Positions 8,116 through 17,098 of a stretch of DNA of 64,000 bases are shown piece by piece. Positions within the stretch are counted from its first letter, which is position 1. The number at the start of each line of letters is the position of its first letter. Made by a program: the position numbers and the translations under genes. Source of the DNA: Lentisalinibacter sp964427415 (GTDB lineage Bacteria; Pseudomonadota; Gammaproteobacteria; Steroidobacterales; Woeseiaceae); assembly GCA_964427415.1 (NCBI GenBank), contig CAYRUH010000017.1, positions 6,806-70,805 of the forward strand, written 5' to 3'. A model generated the notes under the pieces. It was not told the origin of the DNA. It made no database searches and saw only the letters and a program-made list of their open reading frames with translations.

Positions 8116-9220
8116 GGCCAGGCGTCGGCCGCTGCGACGCGTCGCCGTGCTCGCGCTGGCACTCGCAGCGCTTGCCTGTCGCGCGGAGGCCCCGGCGGGA
8201 TCATCGCCGGCCGCGGCACCGCAGGATCATGCGGTGATCCTGCTTTATCACCACGTGAGTGAAGATACCCCGGCTTCCACCAGCGTGACGCCGGAAACCT
8301 TTGAGACTCACCTGGATTTCCTCGCCGACTCCGGCTACAGGGTGGTATCGCTGGAGGCGATCGTCAGCGCGCTCGCAGGCGGCGGCACGCTGCCGCCGGA
8401 CGCCGTGGCGATCACCTTCGATGACGCCTACGAGTCGGTGTACACGGAGGCGCTGCCGAGGCTGGAGCGGCGGGGCTGGCCCTTCACGGTGTTCGCCAGC
8501 ACAGACTATATCGACGACGACTACGGCGGCTACGTGAGCTGGGATCAGCTGCGCGCGATCGAACGCCGCGGCGGCGCGGTCGGCAATCACAGTCGCTCCC
8601 ACCGGCACATGATCCGGCGTGAGCCGGGCGAGTCCGCCGGCGAGTGGCGCCGGCGGGTCGCCGACGATCTCCGCCATGCCCAGGCCCGGCTGGAAGACGA
8701 GCTCGAATCACCGCTCGCCTATTTCGCCTATCCGTATGGCGAATTCGACCGGGAGCTGGAAGCCGTGGTGGCCGATCTCGGCCTCATTGCCTTCGGCCAG
8801 CAGTCCGGACCCGTCGGGCCGGCGTCGGATCGGCTGCATCTGCCCCGCTTCCCGGTGGCGAGCGCCTACGCCGACCTGGACTCGCTGGGGGAGAAGCTCG
8901 ACAGCCGGCCGCTGCCGGTGACCGTGCTGGCTCCTGACAGCCGGGTGCTGGCGGCCGACGCCGACGCTCCTACTCTGCGCGTGGAGGTCTCGCCCGGGCC
9001 ATACGACCGCGCACGCCTGCGCTGTTTCGTCAGCGGGCAGGAGACAGCACGCATCAGCTGGCAGGACGACGAGGCGACGATCCGCGCGCGGGCGGCGCTC
9101 GCGCCCGGGCGCAGCAAGTTCAACTGCACGGTCCCGGCCCGGGACGAGGCCGGCGTCTACTACTGGTACAGCTACCTCTGGATCAAGCCGCGAGCCGACG
9201 GCAGTTGGTACCCGGGTTAG
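8108..9220 (+). CDS. Polysaccharide deacetylase family lipoprotein
   Basis: A 370-residue NodB-fold (carbohydrate esterase 4) protein. The GTG at 8108 is chosen because it yields a lipoprotein signal (LALAALAC, Cys24) and overlaps the previous gene by 8 bases. The metal site is visible: AITFDDAYES (catalytic base and metal Asp) and GNHSRSHRHM (metal His pair). FAYPYGEFD is the conserved Pro-Tyr-Gly motif near residue 210. About 100 residues of extra C-terminal domain, beta-rich by composition, may bind the substrate. It probably removes N-acetyl groups from peptidoglycan or an exopolysaccharide in the periplasm, and is linked to the upstream glucosaminidase. Confidence 0.85.
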   Translation: MREARRRPLRRVAVLALALAALACRAEAPAGSSPAAAPQDHAVILLYHHVSEDTPASTSVTPETFETHLDFLADSGYRVVSLEAIVSALAGGGTLPPDAVAITFDDAYESVYTEALPRLERRGWPFTVFASTDYIDDDYGGYVSWDQLRAIERRGGAVGNHSRSHRHMIRREPGESAGEWRRRVADDLRHAQARLEDELESPLAYFAYPYGEFDRELEAVVADLGLIAFGQQSGPVGPASDRLHLPRFPVASAYADLDSLGEKLDSRPLPVTVLAPDSRVLAADADAPTLRVEVSPGPYDRARLRCFVSGQETARISWQDDEATIRARAALAPGRSKFNCTVPARDEAGVYYWYSYLWIKPRADGSWYPG

Positions 9221-9250
9221 TCCGGATACCGGCTGAGCCGTGGTCGGTCT

Positions 9251-11254
9251 CTACGGCGTCACGATGTCGAAAGTGCCTTCGGGCCGTTCGAGCAGACTGA
9301 AAAACCGCACCAGGTCGAGCTTGCTGCCTTCCAGCGTGATGTTGTCCGAGGTCAGCAGGTCGGTGAGGCCGATGGCGCCGGCCGCCAGGCCCAGGTAGGC
9401 GTCGCGTGTCAGGCTCAGCGTCGCATTCGCCTCCGGGTCCGCGTCCCGACGATAGTGGTGCAGCACGCCGTTCTCGATCACCAGCACGTAGGTCTCGCCC
9501 AGGTCGGTGAAGACCAGGTTCACGGTCAGCTCCTCATCGGCTGCCTTCGGGCCGTTCAGGCGTACCGCCATGGCGTCCAGAAAGCGCTCGGTCGGCGTGT
9601 GCCGCAGCAGGTCGATGGCGTTGGCCAGCGAGATACCCTGCTCGGGCGGCCCGTGCCGCAGTTCGTAGGCGGCCGACAGGTAGACGTCCCGCCAGGGGCC
9701 GGACTCCGCCTGATAGCCGAGCTGGTCGTAGGTGCGGGCGAGCAGGGCGCGGGCGTCGGCGTTGCCGGGCGCGGCCATGACCAGGTGGTTCAGCACCTCC
9801 GCCACCCAGCGATAGTCGCCCTCGTCGAAGGAGGCACTCGCCTTGCGCAGTAACTCTTCGGCACCGCCCATGTACTCGACGTAGCGCTCGCCGGCGGCCA
9901 CGGGCGGCAGCGGGTCCAGGTTGGCCGGGTTGCCGTCATACCAGCCGAAATAGGCCTGATAGACGGCCTTGGCGTTATGTTTCAGCGTGCCGTAGTAACC
10001 CATATTGGCGAAAGACTGCTGCAGCGATTCGGGCAGCGCGATCTCCTCGGCGATCTCCTTCGGCGTCAGGCCCTCGTTGGCCATGCGCAGGGTCTGGTCG
10101 TGGATGTACTTGTACAGGTCGCGCTGCTGCTCCAGGAATTCCACCACCTCGCCGTTGCCCCACACCGGCCAGTGATGACTGCCGAAATACACCTCCGCAT
10201 CGCCGAACAGCTGCAGCGCCTCGTCGATGTAGCCGCTCCACAGCAGCGCGTCGCGTACCTTCGCGCCGCGCAGCGTGTAGATGTTGTGCATGTTGCGCGA
10301 GACGATCTCGGCGCCGCACCAGGCCTTCCGCTCCGGCAGGTAGAAGGTGAGTTCCGCGGGCGCCTCCGAATGGGGTGCGTTCTGGAAGACGAATGGCACA
10401 CCGTCGATGGTCATCTCCTGCGGGGTCCTGTCGACGATCTCCGTGGGTTCCAGGATAGCAATCGTGCCGAAGGCCGGGCTCTTGCCCAGCCCCGAGCCCA
10501 CGTGCCCGCGCGGGCTGCGGGGCAGGCGCCGGCCGTACATGTAGCCGGCGCGCCGGCCCATGGCGACGCCGGCGATCACGTTCTCGCTGGTGGCTTCCTC
10601 CAGGAAGCCCTCCGGCGCGATGACCCGGATGCCCTGATCCCGGACTTCCTCCGCACTGGTGATGCCGAGCACGCCGCCGAAGTGATCGGCGTGGCTGTGG
10701 GTGAAGATAATCGCGCGGATGGGCCGCTCGCCGAGACCGGCATTGGCGAAGGCCATGGCGGCCGCGGCGGTCTCGGTGGCCGTTAGCGGATCCACGACGA
10801 TCCAGCCGGTCTCACCCGCGATGAGCGTCATGTTGGATAGGTCGAAACCGCGCAGCTGGTAGACGCCCTCGGTGACCTCGAACAGCCCGTGGATGTTGTT
10901 CAGCCGAGCCTGGCGCCGCAGGCTGGGGTTGATGGAGTCGTATTCCGCCTCCTCCAGGAACTCGTAGGCGGTCATGTCCCAGACTGGTCGTTCTGCCGGG
11001 CCGACCCGCAGCTCGGGCACGCTGGCGATCAGCCCGCGGCGGGCCCGTTCGAAGTCGCGCTCGTTGTCGAACGGGCGCGTGTCGAGGATGCGCCGGTTCG
11101 ACTCGACGGTGGCCGACGTCGGCGCGGTCGCGCCGGCCGCGTCTGCATCGTCGCTGTAGGGTATCTCCCTGTCGGCGCTACAGCCCGCGGCGAGCATAGC
11201 GAGCAGGACCATTTCGACGGGCAGGGCAAGGCGCCCGGACAGTGAGTGCTTCAT
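9251..11254 (-). CDS. Alkylsulfatase-type metallo-beta-lactamase-fold lipoprotein
   Basis: A 667-residue protein with the architecture of SDS-degrading alkylsulfatases (SdsA1 type). It has an N-terminal metallo-beta-lactamase domain with the zinc motif FTHSHADHFGG, a helical dimerisation domain, and an SCP2-like C-terminal domain (from about residue 540) that would hold the alkyl chain. The ATG at 11254 is preferred because GGGGGA precedes it by about 5 bases. It gives a lipoprotein signal with lipobox LAAGC, so the enzyme is probably attached to the periplasmic face. It likely hydrolyses primary alkyl sulfates or similar esters. It is divergent from the collagen-like lipoprotein gene, and the shared upstream region has a Fur-like box. 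Confidence 0.85.
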   Translation of the reverse strand: MKHSLSGRLALPVEMVLLAMLAAGCSADREIPYSDDADAAGATAPTSATVESNRRILDTRPFDNERDFERARRGLIASVPELRVGPAERPVWDMTAYEFLEEAEYDSINPSLRRQARLNNIHGLFEVTEGVYQLRGFDLSNMTLIAGETGWIVVDPLTATETAAAAMAFANAGLGERPIRAIIFTHSHADHFGGVLGITSAEEVRDQGIRVIAPEGFLEEATSENVIAGVAMGRRAGYMYGRRLPRSPRGHVGSGLGKSPAFGTIAILEPTEIVDRTPQEMTIDGVPFVFQNAPHSEAPAELTFYLPERKAWCGAEIVSRNMHNIYTLRGAKVRDALLWSGYIDEALQLFGDAEVYFGSHHWPVWGNGEVVEFLEQQRDLYKYIHDQTLRMANEGLTPKEIAEEIALPESLQQSFANMGYYGTLKHNAKAVYQAYFGWYDGNPANLDPLPPVAAGERYVEYMGGAEELLRKASASFDEGDYRWVAEVLNHLVMAAPGNADARALLARTYDQLGYQAESGPWRDVYLSAAYELRHGPPEQGISLANAIDLLRHTPTERFLDAMAVRLNGPKAADEELTVNLVFTDLGETYVLVIENGVLHHYRRDADPEANATLSLTRDAYLGLAAGAIGLTDLLTSDNITLEGSKLDLVRFFSLLERPEGTFDIVTP

Positions 11255-11289
11255 CGATTCCCCCATGTAATGTTGGTCGGACCGCTGGC

Positions 11290-11308
11290 CAGAATCATTC
11301 TCATTCTT
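11290..11308. promoter_or_regulatory. Possible Fur box
   Basis: On the minus strand this reads AAGAATGAGAATGATTCTG, which I count as 13 of 19 identical to the classical Fur consensus. It sits between two divergently transcribed lipoprotein genes, 36 bases before the alkylsulfatase start and 93 before the other. No regulator gene is nearby, so this is a pattern match only. Confidence 0.35.
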
Positions 11309-11400
11309 AACCTCACCGCAACCCAGCCGTAATCCGGCTGTCGCGTCCGCCGCTTATGTTGCCAGAGGTTCCACTCACAACAAGCAACAAGAGGTCTGAC

Positions 11401-13310
11401 ATGGTACATCGCAACCTGCTCGTGACGGCGCTTCTGGCGGCCGTTTTTGCCTTGGCCGGCTGTGACGGAGACGATGGCGCCGCGGGTCCCGCCGGTCCCG
11501 CGGGCCCCGCCGGTCCGGCCGGTGCCGCCGGCGCGGACGGCCAGGACGGCCAGGACGGCCAGGACGGCCAGGATGGCATTACCTCCATCACTCTCCAGTT
11601 CCTCGGCCGCTNNNNNNNNNNNNNNNNNNNNNNNNNNNNNNNNNNNNNNNNNNNNNNNNNNNNNNNNNNNNNNNNNNNNNNNNNNNNNNNNNNNNNNNNN
11701 NNNNNNNNNNNGGCCAGGACGGCCAGGATGGCATTACCTCCATCACTCTCCAGTTCCTCGGCCGCTACGAGAGCGGGCTGTTCGACGAGGGCGCCTCCGA
11801 GATCGTCGCCTACGACTCCGCGACGAGTCAGATCTTCCAGGTGAATGCGGTATCGGGTCAGGTGGATGTGATCGACATCGCGGCTCCGAGCGCGCCACAG
11901 CTGGTCGATTCCATCGACGTCGGCGCCGCCGTCGCTGACAACACGGCCATCACGACCGTGCTCGGCTCGGTGAACAGCGTCGCGGTCGCCAACGGCGTGA
12001 TCGCCGCGGCCATCGCCGCCGATGCCGGAGACGAGCGCGGCGTGGCCGCCTTCTTCCAGGCCGCGGACCAGAGCTTCCTCGGCGCCTACGAAGTTGGTTT
12101 CCTGCCGGACTCCATCGCGCTGAGCGCGGATGCCTCGGTGGCCGTGGTCGCGAACGAGGGCGAGCCTCTGGACGACTACTCCGTCGACCCGGAGGGCTCG
12201 ATCTGGGTGATCGATTTGTCCGCCGGCGTCGCCGCCGCCACGGTGACCGAACTCGGCTTCACGGACTTCAACGCCGGCGGCAGCCGCGCGGCGGAACTGG
12301 ATCCGTCCATCCGCATCTTCGGACCCGGCGCCAGCGTGGCCGAGGATCTCGAGCCCGAGTACGTGGCCATCGCGCCGGACGCCGCCACCGCCTACGTGAC
12401 GCTGCAGGAGAACAATGCGGTGGCCGTCGTCGACCTCGGCACGCCGGCCATCGCCGCCATCGTCGCGCTGGGTGCCAAGGATCACGACATCATCGGCAAC
12501 GAGCTGGACGCGAGCGACCGGGACGGCGGCATCAATATCCGTAACTGGCCGGTACTCGGCTGGTACATGCCGGACACCATCGCTACCTACGAGTTCCAGG
12601 GGCAGACGCTGCTGGTGACGGCCAACGAGGGCGATACCCGCGACTACGACGGCTTCTCGGAAGAAGCCCGCATCGACGATCTCACCCTCGATGCGACGGT
12701 ATTCCCCGACGCTGCCACGCTACAGCTGGACGAGAACCTCGGCCGCCTGCTCACCTCCACTGCCGATGGTGATATCGACGACGACGGCGACGTGGACGTG
12801 CTGTACTCCATCGGCGCGCGCTCGTTCGCCATCTGGGACGGCGCCACCGGTGCGCTGCTCTACGACAGCGGCAACGACTTCGAGCGCATCACCGCGAACC
12901 GGCTGCCCGCGCACTTCAATGCGGACAACGACGAGAACGATCCGGATACCCGCAGCGACGCCAAGGGCCCGGAGCCGGAGGCGGTGGCCGTCGGCCACAT
13001 CGGCGGCGCCACTTTCGCTTTCATCGGTCTGGAGCGGATCGGCGGCATCATGGTGTACAACATCTCCAATCCGCAGAGCCCGCGCTTCGTCGAGTACCGT
13101 ATCGACCGGGACTTCGGCGAAGCCCCGAACCTCGGCGACACCGACGGCGACGGCATCGATGAGAGCAACCCCGCGGCCGGTGACATTGCGCCGGAGAGCA
13201 TTCTCTTTATCCCGGCCGCGGACAGCCCGAACGGCAACGACCTGATCGCCATCGGCAACGAAGTGAGCGGTACGCTGGCGCTCTACCAGGTGAACGTCGT
13301 GCCGGAATAA
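11401..13310 (+). CDS. Collagen-like, choice-of-anchor I-type lipoprotein (interrupted by a gap)
   Basis: The gene starts at ATG 11401 with GAGG upstream and ends at 13310. It encodes a lipoprotein (lipobox ALAGC), then Gly-x-x collagen-like repeats (GPAGPAG, GQDGQDG), then a large beta-propeller-like domain with SVAVANGVIAAAIAAD, VVANEGEP and a late IGNEVSGTLALYQV. These match the choice-of-anchor I family of secreted proteins. The 100-N gap at 11612-11711 breaks it, but the bases on both sides are the same 55-bp sequence. Removing gap plus one copy gives one clean frame of 584 residues. The number of collagen-like repeats is uncertain because the break lies in them. Function is unknown; a surface or phosphatase-associated role is suggested by the family. 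Confidence 0.75.
11557..11766. other. Scaffold gap with exact 55-bp terminal duplication
   Basis: The 55 bases at 11557-11611 are repeated exactly at 11712-11766, on either side of exactly 100 N. The left copy is embedded in a GGCCAGGAC tandem repeat. An exact 55-bp overlap at contig ends is what a k=55 de Bruijn assembly leaves, so the gap is likely artificial and the two copies one. Confidence 0.85.
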
Positions 13311-13345
13311 CCCTTCCTCTGCGTACCGTCAGCCGCGGTGCCATG

Positions 13346-13382
13346 GCCGGCGTCGGGAGGCTCCCGGCGCCGGCGTTTTTTT
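13346..13382 (+). terminator. Intrinsic terminator
   Basis: GCCGGCGTCGGG at 13346-13357 pairs with CCCGGCGCCGGC at 13363-13374 (one G-U pair, five-base loop) and is followed by seven T at 13376-13382. It ends the collagen-like lipoprotein transcript 36 bases after its stop. Confidence 0.8.
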
Positions 13383-13460
13383 GTCCGCTGTCTGCCCGGC
13401 GTATACTCCCGGCCTTTCCGAAAGGCCGACCCTCATCCAGACCATGACCTGCCGCTGCCC

Positions 13461-14762
13461 GTGACCGATCTGCCGACCGCCACCGACATCGTGCGCGCCA
13501 TCGCGGCGGGCGAACTCACTGCGAACGCAGCCGTCGAGGCCTGCCTGGCGGTGATCGGCGGCAGCGAGGACCGGATTCATGCATTCGCCCACGTCGGCGC
13601 GGAGCCGGCGCGGGAGCGCGCGCGGCAGATCGATGCGGCCTCCGCCGGCGGCCTGCTGCGCGGTGTCCCGGTGGCAGTCAAGGATGTCATCGACACGGCG
13701 GACATGCCGACGGAATACGGCTCGCCGCTCTATGCCGGCCACCGCCCGTCCCGGGACGCGGCCTGCGTAGCGATACTGAGTGCGGAAGGCGCCGTGATCT
13801 TGGGCAAGGCCCAGACCGTGGAGTTCGCCTCCCTCGGCCGCACCGCGGAGACCGTGAATCCCCACGACCACGGCCATACGCCGGGCGGCTCGTCGTCCGG
13901 CTCGGGCGCGGCAGTGGCCGCCGGCATGGTGCCGCTCGCTCTCGGCACCCAGACCGGAGGTTCGACCATCCGGCCGGCCGCCTTCTGCGGCGTCGCCGGC
14001 ATGAAGCCTACCTTCGGCACGGTACCGGTGGAGGGCATGAAGCCGTACGCGCCGAGCCTCGATACGATCGGCTGGATGGCCCGCAGCGTGGCGGATCTTG
14101 CGCTGCTCGCCCGCGCATTCCGCATCCACAGAGACGCTCCCGACGCCGACGGCGCCGGCCCGCAGCTACGGGGGCGCATCGGTTTCTGGCGCACCCCCTA
14201 CTGGGAGGCCGCCGGGCCCGATACGCGCCGCGCGCTGGAGCAGGCGACGGCCGCCCTGCGCGGGGCGGGCATCGAAGTCTGCGAGGTCGACGGTCCTGCC
14301 GGTGCCGAGCGTCTGAACGAGGCGCAGGACATCATCATGCACGGGGAGGGCCGCACGGCATTCCTGTCGGAGTACCTGCGCTGGCCCCGCGAGTTGCACG
14401 CCGAGTTCGTGGCAGAGGTGGAGAACAGCCGGGGCATCGACGGTGCCGCGCTCGCCCGGGCAGAGGATTACCTCGGCAGCCTGCGCCCGCGCTTCGACGA
14501 GGTCATGGCCGACTACGACGCCTGGCTGGTGCCGGCCGTGCCCGGTGAGGCGCCCGCCGGTCTCGCATCCACCGGCGACGCCGTCTTCAACCGGCTGTGG
14601 ACGGGCCTGCATGCGCCGGCGGTCACATTGCCCGGCTTCACCGGCGCGCGCGGCCTGCCGGTGGGCATTCAACTCGTGGCCGGACGTTTCCGCGATGCGC
14701 GGCTGCTGGCGACCGCCGCGCGGGTGGAAGAGATCCTGGCCGGCCGCCGCCAGCGCCGCTAG
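13461..14762 (+). CDS. Amidase signature family hydrolase
   Basis: A 433-residue amidase of the GatA/AtzF type. The Ser-cisSer-Lys catalytic set is visible: VAVKDVIDTADMPTEYGS (Lys74), the GGSSSGSGAAVAAG loop near residue 150, and TQTGGSTIRPAAFCG with the nucleophilic Ser near 174. Length is normal. The GTG at 13461 is my choice since upstream codons look non-coding and contain the terminator; no good ribosome site is seen, so the start is uncertain. The gene converges on the MmgE/PrpD gene and lies next to hydantoinase genes, so it could hydrolyse a carbamoyl or amide intermediate of the same pathway. Confidence 0.85.
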   Translation: MTDLPTATDIVRAIAAGELTANAAVEACLAVIGGSEDRIHAFAHVGAEPARERARQIDAASAGGLLRGVPVAVKDVIDTADMPTEYGSPLYAGHRPSRDAACVAILSAEGAVILGKAQTVEFASLGRTAETVNPHDHGHTPGGSSSGSGAAVAAGMVPLALGTQTGGSTIRPAAFCGVAGMKPTFGTVPVEGMKPYAPSLDTIGWMARSVADLALLARAFRIHRDAPDADGAGPQLRGRIGFWRTPYWEAAGPDTRRALEQATAALRGAGIEVCEVDGPAGAERLNEAQDIIMHGEGRTAFLSEYLRWPRELHAEFVAEVENSRGIDGAALARAEDYLGSLRPRFDEVMADYDAWLVPAVPGEAPAGLASTGDAVFNRLWTGLHAPAVTLPGFTGARGLPVGIQLVAGRFRDARLLATAARVEEILAGRRQRR

Positions 14763-16129
14763 CTGCCTTTCAACGCGACGACCGGCAGGGCGTCAACGCC
14801 GGGGAGCGAGGCGAGGCCTTGCAACGCCACGAACAGGCGGTCCGCCATCGGCTGGCCGGCTACCGGCGTGACGCAGTCGTCGAACTTGCCCTTCAGCTCT
14901 TCGCGGGTCACCGGGTTGTGGCCGTGGCCGCGGAAGCGGTGCACGGGTTCGCTCTCGATGCGGCTGCCATCGGTCAGTTCGATCGCCACGGAATCCGATT
15001 TGGCGCCCACCGGGTAGTCCGGGTCGTCGTCCGGCCCCACCTCGATCGAGACCCGCTCCATCAGCGCACGCACGTCCTCCCGCCAGACGAAGTCGTCGCT
15101 GACCTCGGCCAGGCCCACTTTGCCGGCGATCAGCGCGGCGGCGACGCCGAACTCCAGGCTGAACTTTGCCTCCAGCGCCGTGGCCGGCCGGTGGAAGCGC
15201 ATCACCGCTGCGTGCTTCTCGCTCACCCGAGCGGTGACGCCGGCGATGGTTTCCGCCGCTGGTGCGTGGTCGCGCTGCACCTGGATGGCCGCGTCGATGG
15301 CGCGCTGGGAGGCGCCCACCGTTGGGTGCAGCTTGAGGTTGATGCCGTCCTTCGCCGCCAGCCATTTGCGCCCCAGCCAGTCCGGCGGCGTCTCCAGGTC
15401 GACGTTGCCCGCCGGGGAGAGTGCCGCGAGCAGGCCTCCGGCGCCGTCGATGGCATGGGGCCCGGCGTCGAGACCGGCGAGCGCCAGTTCGACGGCCACC
15501 ACGCCGGCCTCTGCGGCGCGGGCGCCCTGGAACGGTTTGGCCTGGGTGCCGAAGTTGTCCATCACGCCGCCGCCGGCGGCCGCGGCGAGCCCGAGCGCGT
15601 TGCGCGTCTGCCCGGCGTCGAGGCCGCGCAGATGGCTCAAGGCGGCGGCGACGCCGATGGGGCCGAACACGCCCGTTGGGTGCCAGCCTTTCGAGTGCAG
15701 GTGATCCGGCTCGCGCTTCATCACGGCGCCCCAGGCCTCGAAGCCCGCGAGGTAGGCGCGCAGCATGGCAGAGCCGTCCGCGCCGGCGCGCTCGGCCTCG
15801 GCGAGTATCGCCGGCACCATCAGCGCCGAGACGTGATTGGAGTAGGCGTAGTCGTCGAAATCCAGGGCATGGGCGGCGCCCGTGCCGACCAGCACGGCCT
15901 GGGCGACGGTGACTCGCTCCGCCCCCAGGAGCAGCCGGCACTGCGGCCGGCCGCCGGTGGCCCGGACGTGGCGCAGCAGGTTCACGGTCACGGGCTCGCG
16001 CGCGCCGGCAAGCATGACGGCCACGCAGTCGGTGAAGCCGTTCGCTGCGGTCGCCAGCGCGGCGGCCGGGGGGTCCCGCAGCGCCTCGCCCTGCAGGAAA
16101 TCGATGATCGAGTCGACGACGGTCCCCAT
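14759..16129 (-). CDS. MmgE/PrpD family protein
   Basis: A 456-residue protein of the MmgE/PrpD family, whose best-known members are 2-methylcitrate dehydratases. Family features seen are the helical N-terminal half with GTGAAHALDFDDYAYSNHVSA and HSKGWHPTGVFGPIGVAAA, and the C-terminal domain with KLHPTVGASQRAIDAA. Here there is no methylcitrate synthase or isocitrate lyase nearby. It is therefore more likely a lyase or isomerase of another carboxylic acid, as is common for catabolic-island members. It is transcribed divergently from the GntR gene, and a TGGTATACCA palindrome lies between the two. Confidence 0.85.
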   Translation of the reverse strand: MGTVVDSIIDFLQGEALRDPPAAALATAANGFTDCVAVMLAGAREPVTVNLLRHVRATGGRPQCRLLLGAERVTVAQAVLVGTGAAHALDFDDYAYSNHVSALMVPAILAEAERAGADGSAMLRAYLAGFEAWGAVMKREPDHLHSKGWHPTGVFGPIGVAAALSHLRGLDAGQTRNALGLAAAAGGGVMDNFGTQAKPFQGARAAEAGVVAVELALAGLDAGPHAIDGAGGLLAALSPAGNVDLETPPDWLGRKWLAAKDGINLKLHPTVGASQRAIDAAIQVQRDHAPAAETIAGVTARVSEKHAAVMRFHRPATALEAKFSLEFGVAAALIAGKVGLAEVSDDFVWREDVRALMERVSIEVGPDDDPDYPVGAKSDSVAIELTDGSRIESEPVHRFRGHGHNPVTREELKGKFDDCVTPVAGQPMADRLFVALQGLASLPGVDALPVVALKGS

Positions 16130-16219
16130 GGGTCACTCTCCTTGGGTTCATTCTCTCCGGGTTCATTCTTTGCCTGCTGCGCCGGGTGTCAGCTCCTGAT
16201 TGCCGGCTGACGGCCGGTT

Positions 16220-16229
16220 TGGTATACCA
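16220..16229. promoter_or_regulatory. GntR-type operator TGGTATACCA (site 1)
   Basis: A perfect 10-bp palindrome between the divergent MmgE/PrpD and GntR genes. It fits the TNGTNNNACNA pattern known for FadR/FCD-type GntR regulators. The same core recurs near 17000 and 17060. Confidence 0.65.
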
Positions 16230-16339
16230 GATTTGCCGGGCTTGCAAGACGGCCGTCGCCGCCCGGACCGTCGAATCAGCGCGTGGAACCCGGCTTCGTC
16301 GAGCCGGCAGGGACGCCCGGCGCAAAGGAGGGAACCGGT

Positions 16340-16987
16340 TTGAGCGTCGCGACCGAGAAAGCCTACCGCATGCTGCGAGACCGCATCTTCAGCGGCGACT
16401 ACGCGCCCGGTGCGCGGCTGAAAGAGCGTCAGCTCTGCGCGGATCTGGAGGTGAGCCGCACGCCCGTGCGCGAGGCCTTGCGGCGCCTGGAGTCCGAAGG
16501 CCTCGTGCAGATCGAGCCGCGGCGGGGCGGCGTCGTGAGCCACATCGATGCGGAGGAGGCCGAGGAAATCTTCGCGCTGGGCGCCGTGATGGAGAGCTTC
16601 GCGGCGAAGATGGCCGCGCAGAAGGCCACCGCCGCAGGGATCGCGGCGCTGGACGACGTCATCGCCGCCATGGCCGCGGTGCTCGAGCGCGGGGATGACA
16701 CCTGCCGGGCCGATTACATGAAGCTGGACGGCGAGCTGCACAACCGCATCGTCGCCATGGCCGACAGCCGGCGCCTGTCGTCCGCGCTGCAGCGGGTGGT
16801 GGGAATACCGGTGCTGGTGCAGGCGTTCAACCGCTACACGCCGGAGCACCTGCGCCAGAGTTTCGACCAGCATCGCGCGCTGGTCGATGCCATCCGCGAA
16901 CGGGACGGGGAGTGGGCGGAGTCCGCCATGCGCTACCACATCCTGTCCGGACGCACCGTCATGCTGTCCAATCTCGCCGGCGACTGA
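16340..16987 (+). CDS. GntR family (FCD subfamily) transcriptional regulator
   Basis: A 215-residue regulator with an N-terminal winged helix-turn-helix (VATEKAYRMLRDRIFSGDYAPGARLKERQ, then CADLEVSRTPVREALRRLESEGLV) and a C-terminal helical FCD ligand domain whose His/Asp residues usually bind metal and carboxylates. The TTG at 16340 is taken as the start because AAAGGAGGG (16324-16332) is 7 bases upstream. It sits between the MmgE/PrpD gene (divergent) and the hydantoinase operon. It most likely represses both and itself through the TGGTATACCA palindromes. Confidence 0.85.
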   Translation: MSVATEKAYRMLRDRIFSGDYAPGARLKERQLCADLEVSRTPVREALRRLESEGLVQIEPRRGGVVSHIDAEEAEEIFALGAVMESFAAKMAAQKATAAGIAALDDVIAAMAAVLERGDDTCRADYMKLDGELHNRIVAMADSRRLSSALQRVVGIPVLVQAFNRYTPEHLRQSFDQHRALVDAIRERDGEWAESAMRYHILSGRTVMLSNLAGD

Positions 16988-16996
16988 CGGCTCGAC

Positions 16997-17006
16997 TGGT
17001 ATACAA
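16997..17006. promoter_or_regulatory. GntR-type operator half-decayed copy TGGTATACAA (site 2)
   Basis: Nine of ten bases match TGGTATACCA. It lies just after the GntR stop codon and 62 bases (centre to centre) before site 3, in the control region of the hydantoinase operon. Confidence 0.5.
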
Positions 17007-17057
17007 CGACCGTCATTTTTGGCCTCTCAACACGGATTTCTTGCCTGAAGCGTCAAT

Positions 17058-17069
17058 TTGGTATACCAA
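17058..17069. promoter_or_regulatory. GntR-type operator TTGGTATACCAA (site 3)
   Basis: A perfect 12-bp palindrome 29 bases before the hydantoinase A start at 17099, well placed to block transcription of the operon. Confidence 0.7.
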
Positions 17070-17098
17070 TTGCGCTTTAGCGGGATCCGGAGAGCACC

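Noticed and set aside
11557..11766. 55-bp direct repeats as a possible att site or target-site duplication
   Set aside because: The same exact length occurs at another N gap, and both flank exactly 100 N, so assembler overlap explains them better.
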